DNA of 5,182 nucleotides from Candidatus Omnitrophota bacterium. Its GTDB lineage: Bacteria > Omnitrophota > Omnitrophia > Omnitrophales > Danuiimicrobiaceae. Position numbers and translations under genes: made by a program. Positions within the stretch are counted from its first letter, which is position 1. Every line of letters starts with the position of its first letter. The notes beneath the pieces are model-generated. The model was not told the DNA's origin. It did no database searches and saw only the letters and a program-made list of their open reading frames with translations. Positions 1-4,447 of the stretch are shown piece by piece. Location: contig JACQQP010000129.1 of assembly GCA_016206945.1 (NCBI GenBank), positions 1 to 5,182 on the forward strand, written 5' to 3'.

Positions 1-2661
1 CTTCAAATTGATTCACCACTTTCGTTGGTTAGTAGGGAGAAAGTGGACGAATCGTCTTTGCGAGGAGTCCGCCAATATTTCGTGGCGGACGACGAAGCAA
101 TCTCTGAGATTGCTTCGCCCGCCACAGAACTTTGGCGGGCTCGCAATGACGGAGGAGATGAAAATCTCGATACCAACTTGAATTCGGAAGGCGCCCCTCG
201 CATTATCTGTGTACTCGGCCCCGGCTGTGGTTCTTGGCCCGAACATCCTGAGCGGGTTCCAATTTCAGATCTTCCTTTCATAAAACCTAACCCTTTGGAT
301 CCAAAAGTCCAAGTGACCAAGCCCCTTCCACCTGCGGATTTATCGAATTCAAACCAAATTCAATATGGGGAACCGGTTTTGGTTGAATCAGGAACCGCCG
401 ATCTCGGCGAACCCATTCAGTATGTGGAAGACAAGAGTGATAGCTCCTATCCGGGCTTAGGGGGTTTCTACCTTCAAGCAACCGTTACGTCTACCGAAGA
501 AACCAGTAACCAAGGAAGCACGGACACAAATGTATCAGAGACTGAAGCCCACAAAGCGATTGAGGATCATATTCAAAAAGTTTTTGGAGTTGGAGATCGA
601 AGCGTGCCACAAATTGAAACACGTTTGATTGAGCGTGATGACAGGTCCTATTATGTAGATCTTACAATCGGGAGAGAACAGCCGTCCCATTATGTGGGCG
701 TTGTCGCTCAAGGAACAGGAGATAAGCCAAGCATTTACCTGCGTAAGACGGATTTAGAAGTTGAAGCAGTCATCGCCATTTTGAAAGAGCTTCAGGTTCC
801 GATCGAGCAGCTTCACGAAATTACTTTTTCTCTACGCGAAAGTCAGACCTCATGCGAGATCCCAGGTTGTGTGCTCTGGTCTGGAGATTTCAAGATTGTG
901 ACCAAAGAAGATCAGACGTACCGTTATTTTGAAGGGCAGATTGCGAAATACGATTCCTTGAAGAATCAAGAACCTTACGAAGTTGCCTGGACCGAAGTTG
1001 ACACGCCGAAGGTCCGATACATGAAGACTTCACTTCAGAATGATCTTGTCAGTACGTTTGGTCTCAATCCTGTAGCCGTAGAACAATATCTGAAAGACGG
1101 TCTCATTCGAATTGAACTAGATGCTGTTCGTAATACTGCTAAAGTTTTTCTGGACCCACGTATCAATAGACCGCTTCTTTTTTTGAATGGACAGCCTTAT
1201 CTGGCCCATCTCTTAGATGCACCCCAGCTGCCTTTAGAAATTGAGTACCAATTCAAATATTCATCGGGAAATACCATGATGCGTTGCGTGGGGGATCCGG
1301 TTTCTGGCGAGCGTGAATGCCCTTCTGTTTTTCCAGGGATTGCCTCGTCCTCATTTCATCTGAATGATGGTCGCTTCGTTCATCTCGACTATTTGAGATA
1401 TCGGCATCCTCTCATTCCTGATCAGCCGGTCATGCCGGATTCGGGTGTCCAAACTTTTTTTATGCCCGATTTCTTTGAGGTGCCTTCCGGCCATCCCACT
1501 ATAGTCACGGTTTTTCGCAAAGCAAGCGCATGTAGTAGTGAAAATCCGGACTGTGGCATTAGGTTCCGTCGGATGCTCAAACGAATTCGTTATGAATATA
1601 GTACGAATGAAGCAAGAGAGGGTCTGGTGAAGGCGCTTGTCGAATATTTCGACAAATCACAGGGCAACGTTGCTTTCAGGAAGGTTGAAATATTATCCAA
1701 GCGTACGGAAGACGAGCGGTATCGGATTCGTCTCGTAACCGATTTAGATGCTCAGGGAAATATCATTAGGACAAGTGAATTTCGTTATCATAATTTTGCT
1801 CCTATTTACGCGTTGTCTCCTTGTCATATCACAGGCAACTGTCCCCCTCAGCCCAAAGCGTTCCTACTGGCAAACATCGAACGCAAGGATCATGTTGGAA
1901 ATGTTTTAGGAATCATCTTGGGTTTCTTCCATAAAGCAGACGGTACTCACGCGAGGATCGAGCTGGCAAACGGAGTAAAACACGAAGTTATCTTTCAAAG
2001 CTGGGACGACTTGTTGAATCAGGCAACGGAGTTAGAAGTGGCTTCGCACTTGATCATCAATCCTCCTCATCCGGATCCTTACTGGCCTCCTCCGCTTCCT
2101 GATGATGTTCCCGTGCCGTTTGAGCCAAAATTGCCTGAGCCCCAAATACCAGTAGTAAAGCCAAACTTTCCAGCACAGGAAAGTCGGGACAAAGAATCTG
2201 TGAAGGCAGAACTTCCCCCTCGGGATACGTTCAGAAATGTGACGTTACTTGGAGGACCCGTCGAACAAAAGAAAAAGAACACTTTTTCTGGAAATGCCGC
2301 CATGGCTTTTAGTGTGGTTGCTAAAGCAAAGGAGGATGAACAACCAAATCCACCTCCACAGCCAAACCCAACGGATCAAGCCCGCCTTGCAGCGGAAGCG
2401 CTTTTGTGGAGGCTTTCAGGCGAAAACCATCATGGGTTACAGCCCGCGAGTCCTGTTTCACCTCAGGTTGGATTCCATTCGCAATCCAAGCGAAGAGATG
2501 AGATTCATCCGCAAAAGGATCAAAAAGTCGAGTCCTACGCCTCAGTAAAAGAGAGGCATAGGAAAGCCAACCGCTCCCAGATTCTCATTCGCCTGAAAGA
2601 TGAAAGAAAAGCTGTATCGCAACTCAAACTTTTGGAAGGAGGCAGCCATTCAAGGGATTGA
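1..2661 (+). CDS. Large probably exported protein of unknown function, 5' end outside window
   Basis: I do not recognise this family. The frame has no stop back to base 1, so 886 residues are visible and the true start lies upstream. The TTG at 25 has no Shine-Dalgarno sequence and is not a credible start. Residues about 18-51 are encoded by a palindromic repeat. Residues about 60-680 look like mixed beta-rich globular sequence. Proline-rich linkers follow at about 687-722 (PPHPDPYWPPPLPDD and on) and near 780 (PNPPPQPNP), then a charged, basic, probably disordered tail to the stop. All ten cysteines form five local pairs: C70/C76, C285/C290, C429/C440, C511/C518 and C608/C614. This pattern is typical of disulfide hairpins and suggests export to the periplasm or cell surface; the signal peptide would be off the window. 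The stop touches a possible 25-codon ORF leading to the PilZ-FeeM gene 73 bp downstream, so the two may be co-transcribed. That the frame is coding is nearly certain; function and location are inference. Confidence 0.88.
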   Translation, partial: LQIDSPLSLVSREKVDESSLRGVRQYFVADDEAISEIASPATELWRARNDGGDENLDTNLNSEGAPRIICVLGPGCGSWPEHPERVPISDLPFIKPNPLDPKVQVTKPLPPADLSNSNQIQYGEPVLVESGTADLGEPIQYVEDKSDSSYPGLGGFYLQATVTSTEETSNQGSTDTNVSETEAHKAIEDHIQKVFGVGDRSVPQIETRLIERDDRSYYVDLTIGREQPSHYVGVVAQGTGDKPSIYLRKTDLEVEAVIAILKELQVPIEQLHEITFSLRESQTSCEIPGCVLWSGDFKIVTKEDQTYRYFEGQIAKYDSLKNQEPYEVAWTEVDTPKVRYMKTSLQNDLVSTFGLNPVAVEQYLKDGLIRIELDAVRNTAKVFLDPRINRPLLFLNGQPYLAHLLDAPQLPLEIEYQFKYSSGNTMMRCVGDPVSGERECPSVFPGIASSSFHLNDGRFVHLDYLRYRHPLIPDQPVMPDSGVQTFFMPDFFEVPSGHPTIVTVFRKASACSSENPDCGIRFRRMLKRIRYEYSTNEAREGLVKALVEYFDKSQGNVAFRKVEILSKRTEDERYRIRLVTDLDAQGNIIRTSEFRYHNFAPIYALSPCHITGNCPPQPKAFLLANIERKDHVGNVLGIILGFFHKADGTHARIELANGVKHEVIFQSWDDLLNQATELEVASHLIINPPHPDPYWPPPLPDDVPVPFEPKLPEPQIPVVKPNFPAQESRDKESVKAELPPRDTFRNVTLLGGPVEQKKKNTFSGNAAMAFSVVAKAKEDEQPNPPPQPNPTDQARLAAEALLWRLSGENHHGLQPASPVSPQVGFHSQSKRRDEIHPQKDQKVESYASVKERHRKANRSQILIRLKDERKAVSQLKLLEGGSHSRD
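10..53. repeat. Inverted repeat abutting the palindromic element
   Basis: CCACTTTC (16-23) pairs perfectly with GAAAGTGG (39-46). GATTC (10-14) pairs with GAATC (49-53), leaving one unpaired base on the left and two on the right. The 15-nt loop is 24-38. The inverted repeat ends at base 53, exactly where the 99-bp element begins, so it may be an extra hairpin of a larger element or part of its insertion site. It lies in the coding sequence of gene 1. Confidence 0.5.
53..151. repeat. 99-bp dispersed palindromic element with three internal hairpins, read in frame
   Basis: The outer arms CGTCTTTGCGAG (53-64) and CTCGCAATGACG (140-151) are complementary at 11 of 12 positions. They enclose three perfect hairpins: GTCCGCCA (67-74) with TGGCGGAC (83-90); CGAAGCAATCTC (93-104) with GAGATTGCTTCG (106-117); and CCCGCCA (118-124) with TGGCGGG (133-139). 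The result is a cloverleaf-like fold. Sequences of the type CGTCATTGCGAG...GAAGCAATCTC are common interspersed repeats in many uncultured and soil or sediment bacteria. This copy is 99 bp, a multiple of three, and is translated without a stop as part of the upstream gene. Other copies cannot be seen here except a related end at 4737. Confidence 0.88.
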
Positions 2662-2738
2662 TGGATTCATCCACGTTTCGGAAAAAATCAAATCACGTGT
2701 TCCTCCCTTTGCTTGAGGTTCGGAGGAAACAAAAATGA
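2661..2738 (+). CDS. Possible 25-residue coupling ORF between gene 1 and the PilZ-FeeM gene
   Basis: An ATG at 2661 shares one base with the TGA of gene 1 (TGATG). The frame stays open for 25 codons and ends in a TGA (2736-2738) overlapping the ATG of the next gene in an ATGA junction. The peptide would start MDSSTFRKK, end EVRRKQK, and be very basic with a short hydrophobic centre (VFLPLL). A weak AAGGG lies four bases before the ATG; a better GGAAGGAGG at 2634-2642 is too far away. The double overlap suggests translational coupling. However, 25 codons without a stop is easily reached by chance, and the downstream gene has its own strong ribosome binding site. It may not encode a functional peptide. 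Confidence 0.2.
   Translation: MDSSTFRKKSNHVFLPLLEVRRKQK
2722..2726 (+). promoter_or_regulatory. Ribosome binding site GGAGG for the PilZ-FeeM gene
   Basis: GGAGG is followed by an 8-base A-rich spacer and then the ATG at 2735. This is near-ideal spacing and fixes that start. No convincing -35/-10 pair was found in the 73 bases between genes 1 and 2, which fits co-transcription with gene 1. Confidence 0.85.
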
Positions 2739-4006
2739 ACCCATTTGCTTTAAGAGCTCCCTTTTGGCCGCTAAGAAAGGAGGATGACAGGCGCTCGAGC
2801 CGCGTTTCTCATGTCGCGGCGCTCAGATACCGCCTTCTCGATCGGGAAGGATACGCCTGGCATGAAGCAGGAAGCGTCAATCTTTCACAAGGAGGCGTTC
2901 AAATGTTAAGCGCTTCAAGGCTTCAGATCGGTGAGACACTGGACCTTGACATTCCCATCGCAGGCGAAGACCAACCTTTCAAAGTGAAAGGAAAAGTCTC
3001 GTGGATGAGACAATCAGACGGTCTTATTCGATACGGTGTTTCCTTCCTTTCGAAAGGATCCCGGGATCATACGCGTTATTTGGCCGATCAGCTCTGTCAG
3101 TTGGCCGGAGAAGATTGGAAGCAGGATGAGGCGCGTCCTGCCCAAACCTTCGAGGAATTAAAAGAAGCTTATCATCTGGTTTATCAGGAATTCTTAAAGA
3201 GAGGATACTCCAAAGAAAAGCAGTCTAAGATGTATTACCACCTTTATTCGCTTCTTCCCGAGACGCGCACCTTTCTTCTTCATGAGAAAGGAACCCTTCT
3301 TGGAACCGTCACCTTAGTGCCACAGTCCGCCCTAGGTCTTCCGATGGAGCGGGTCTTCCCGGATGAAGTGAAGAAGCTTAAAGAAGAAGGAAGAAAACTG
3401 GCTGAGGTAACCCTTCTTTCAGTCGATCAATCGGCTTTTGGAAAGAACCGCTTTCTCCTCACGAACCTCAAGAAACTGGCGAGCGCCTTCCGGCTCTTTA
3501 AAATCCTCTTTGATTCGGCCCGGTATCACGGCATCACCGATTTAATCATTGGAATGCATCCCAAACATGAAAGACTCTACCGGTATTTGGCCTTTGAAAC
3601 GATTGGACCGATCCGCTCTTATCCAGGCGCCGAAGGAAAACCAGCTCTTCTCATGAGGCTTGACATTAAAAGGGCGATCGAAAGATCTCATTTATTTCCC
3701 GGCCCGGCTCATTATTTTCTTAAATCTCCAACGCCCAGTCACGTTCTTAAGCAACATTACCTCTGGGAGCCGGAGGCGTTAAGGGAATTGCTACTTGAGA
3801 AGGAATCCATGTGGAAGAATCTCTCTGAGAATCAAAGGACTTATTTCTTAAGCCTATGCCCTCAACTTGGCGAAGCCCTTCAAAAGAAGGGAAGATCGAT
3901 CCTGGAGGATGATCTTGGACGAAGGATTTTGTTTCGGGCGAAACTTTCATCCTTGCCCTTCGCCCAAGTTACAACTGAGCTTTTGCAAAATGGCCGGCGC
4001 CCTTAG
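2735..4006 (+). CDS. PilZ domain fused to FeeM-like N-acyl amino acid synthase (GNAT)
   Basis: This 423-residue cytosolic protein is complete. Residues about 15-118 form a PilZ domain: the RxxxR motif is at 19-23 (RRSSR) and NxSxxG at 49-54 (NLSQGG), the two elements that bind cyclic di-GMP, with beta strands ending near WMRQ...YGVSFL. Residues about 136-315 match the N-acyl amino acid synthase (FeeM) type of GNAT fold. Hallmarks are ETRTFLLHEKGTLLGTVTLV (176-195), the LGLPMERVFPDEV stretch (200-212), RKLAEVTLLSVD (220-231) and the HGITDLIIGMHPKHERLYR segment (265-283). Known FeeM enzymes transfer a fatty acyl chain, usually from acyl-ACP, to an amino acid. Residues about 315-423 are mostly helical and resemble the tail common in this family. 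The inferred role is c-di-GMP-controlled synthesis of an N-acyl amino acid or related lipid signal; acyl donor and amino acid cannot be read from the sequence. The last codons and the stop lie within a palindromic repeat, so the extreme C-terminus (about TTELLQNGRRP) may be repeat-derived. Confidence 0.9.
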   Translation: MNPFALRAPFWPLRKEDDRRSSRVSHVAALRYRLLDREGYAWHEAGSVNLSQGGVQMLSASRLQIGETLDLDIPIAGEDQPFKVKGKVSWMRQSDGLIRYGVSFLSKGSRDHTRYLADQLCQLAGEDWKQDEARPAQTFEELKEAYHLVYQEFLKRGYSKEKQSKMYYHLYSLLPETRTFLLHEKGTLLGTVTLVPQSALGLPMERVFPDEVKKLKEEGRKLAEVTLLSVDQSAFGKNRFLLTNLKKLASAFRLFKILFDSARYHGITDLIIGMHPKHERLYRYLAFETIGPIRSYPGAEGKPALLMRLDIKRAIERSHLFPGPAHYFLKSPTPSHVLKQHYLWEPEALRELLLEKESMWKNLSENQRTYFLSLCPQLGEALQKKGRSILEDDLGRRILFRAKLSSLPFAQVTTELLQNGRRP

Positions 4007-4081
4007 GGGACAGGTTGGAAATTCTCAACCTGTCCCCTAAGGAGAACGCATGACGGATGTCCATTTTGCAAAGATTCAGTT
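3973..4081. repeat. Composite inverted repeat over the end of the PilZ-FeeM gene
   Basis: The outer arms 3973-3993 and 4061-4081 are inverted copies matching at 18 of 21 positions. Both contain TTTGCAAAATGG or its complement, and part of the match comes from the self-palindromic TTTTGCAAAA. The inner arms CCTTAGGGGACAGGTTG (4001-4017) and CAACCTGTCCCCTAAGG (4026-4042) are a perfect 17-bp inverted repeat around an 8-base loop. Between inner and outer arms the two sides differ in length. The TAG stop of the upstream gene (4004-4006) is inside the inner left arm. Palindromes with GGGGACAGG / CCTGTCCCC arms recur in genomes carrying REP-associated tyrosine transposases (RAYT, transposase_17 type), so a REP-like or MITE-like mobile unit is the likeliest reading. 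No transposase is in the window. Confidence 0.75.
4001..4042 (+). terminator. Strong 17-bp hairpin at the gene end, possible non-canonical terminator
   Basis: The perfect 17-bp stem with loop GAAATTCT would fold very stably in RNA just at the stop codon. It could stop or stabilise the transcript end. The bases after it (GAGAACGCATG) contain no T-run, so it is not a standard intrinsic terminator. It is better explained as the core of the repeat listed separately, perhaps with a 3'-end protection effect. Confidence 0.3.
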
Positions 4082-4135
4082 ACAAAAAGATTGCAAAAGA
4101 TAGAAGATGACTAAATTAAGATTCACCTTTCAAAC

Positions 4136-4163
4136 GTTTCGCCCCTCTTAAAGGTTTCGCCCC
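4136..4163 (+). repeat. Tandem pair of GTTTCGCCCC, 18-bp period
   Basis: GTTTCGCCCC occurs at 4136-4145 and again at 4154-4163. Either copy can pair with TTTGGGACGAAAC ending at 4232, apart from one mismatch, so two alternative stems enclosing the hairpin at 4164-4202 are possible. The repeat may be an operator pair or part of an RNA switch. Its role is unknown. Confidence 0.45.
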
Positions 4164-4202
4164 AGAAGCGCAATCCCAAGCGGGAAATCCCATGCGCTTT
4201 TT
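4164..4202 (+). terminator. Terminator-like hairpin followed by a T-run
   Basis: AAGCGCA (4166-4172) pairs with TGCGCTT (4193-4199). Inside is a small TCCC/GGGA hairpin, and the stem runs into five Ts (4198-4202). It could end transcripts of the PilZ-FeeM gene or act as an attenuator for the gene at 4448. The interior loop is fairly large, so the structure is only moderately stable. Confidence 0.35.
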
Positions 4203-4419
4203 GAACCTGACAAACCATGTTTGGGACGAAACAAGCATTCAAGATTAGGGGAAAGGGTCAAAAGAGAAGACCTTCCGCATTAGGTGAGTCCCAAAAACCT
4301 CCTCTCCCAATAACTCTCGCCTCACGGGATTCCTATATCCCCACTGGATTTTTGAGGTTTTTTCCCCGGAAAAACTTGCAGAAGGCTCTTCCAACAAGCA
4401 ATCTTGACTTAAATCTCAA

Positions 4420-4427
4420 AAAAGGAG
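4420..4427 (+). promoter_or_regulatory. AAAAGGAG Shine-Dalgarno-like sequence, badly spaced for the next ATG
   Basis: AAAAGGAG is 20 bases before the ATG at 4448, too far for a normal ribosome binding site. It is 4 bases before a GTG at 4432 that opens only a 10-codon reading frame (MVHHPHEATE, stop at 4462-4464) overlapping the start of the third gene. Either that mini-ORF couples translation to the gene, or folding of the leader brings the site closer, or the site is accidental. Confidence 0.35.
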
Positions 4428-4447
4428 TCACGTGGTCCATCATCCTC

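Larger units (their letters stand above)
4043..4447. other. Intergenic stretch without a convincing gene
   Basis: After the palindrome arm ending at 4081 no frame on either strand combines a start, a ribosome binding site and protein-like sequence. The stretch holds a 10-bp direct repeat (4136-4163), a terminator-like hairpin (4164-4202) and a CGAAAC (4227-4232) that can pair with either direct repeat. It also has a 9-bp inverted repeat AAAAACCTC (4294-4302) / GAGGTTTTT (4354-4362), and GTTTTTTCC (4357-4365), which alternatively pairs with GGAAAAAC (4368-4375). These could belong to a structured 5' leader of the third gene, but none matches a riboswitch class I can name. I see no good sigma-70 promoter; TTGACT at 4404 has no matching -10. 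Confidence 0.55.

Noticed and set aside
25..27. TTG as the start of gene 1
   Set aside because: The frame is open to base 1, there is no Shine-Dalgarno sequence before the TTG, and it lies within an inverted repeat. The gene more likely starts outside the window.
53..151. CRISPR array or tRNA-like gene suggested by repeated hairpins
   Set aside because: There are no regularly spaced direct repeats with spacers, and the cloverleaf-like folding lacks tRNA conserved bases and an anticodon arm.
3..320. - strand reading frame across the palindromic element
   Set aside because: The open frame follows from the symmetry of the repeat, which is stop-free on both strands; there is no start signal or domain.
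2249..2548. + strand 99-residue reading frame inside gene 1
   Set aside because: It lies in another frame within the proline-rich and basic tail of gene 1, with no ribosome binding site or recognisable protein features.
4294..4375. Switch formed by AAAAACCTC / GAGGTTTTT and the competing GTTTTTTCC / GGAAAAAC
   Set aside because: The pairings are short, A/T-rich and expected by chance in a region of this size; the small loop of the second makes it weak. Kept only as a note in the intergenic entry.
4404..4432. Promoter with TTGACT as -35
   Set aside because: No acceptable -10 hexamer at 16-18 bases; the downstream bases are GTCACG.
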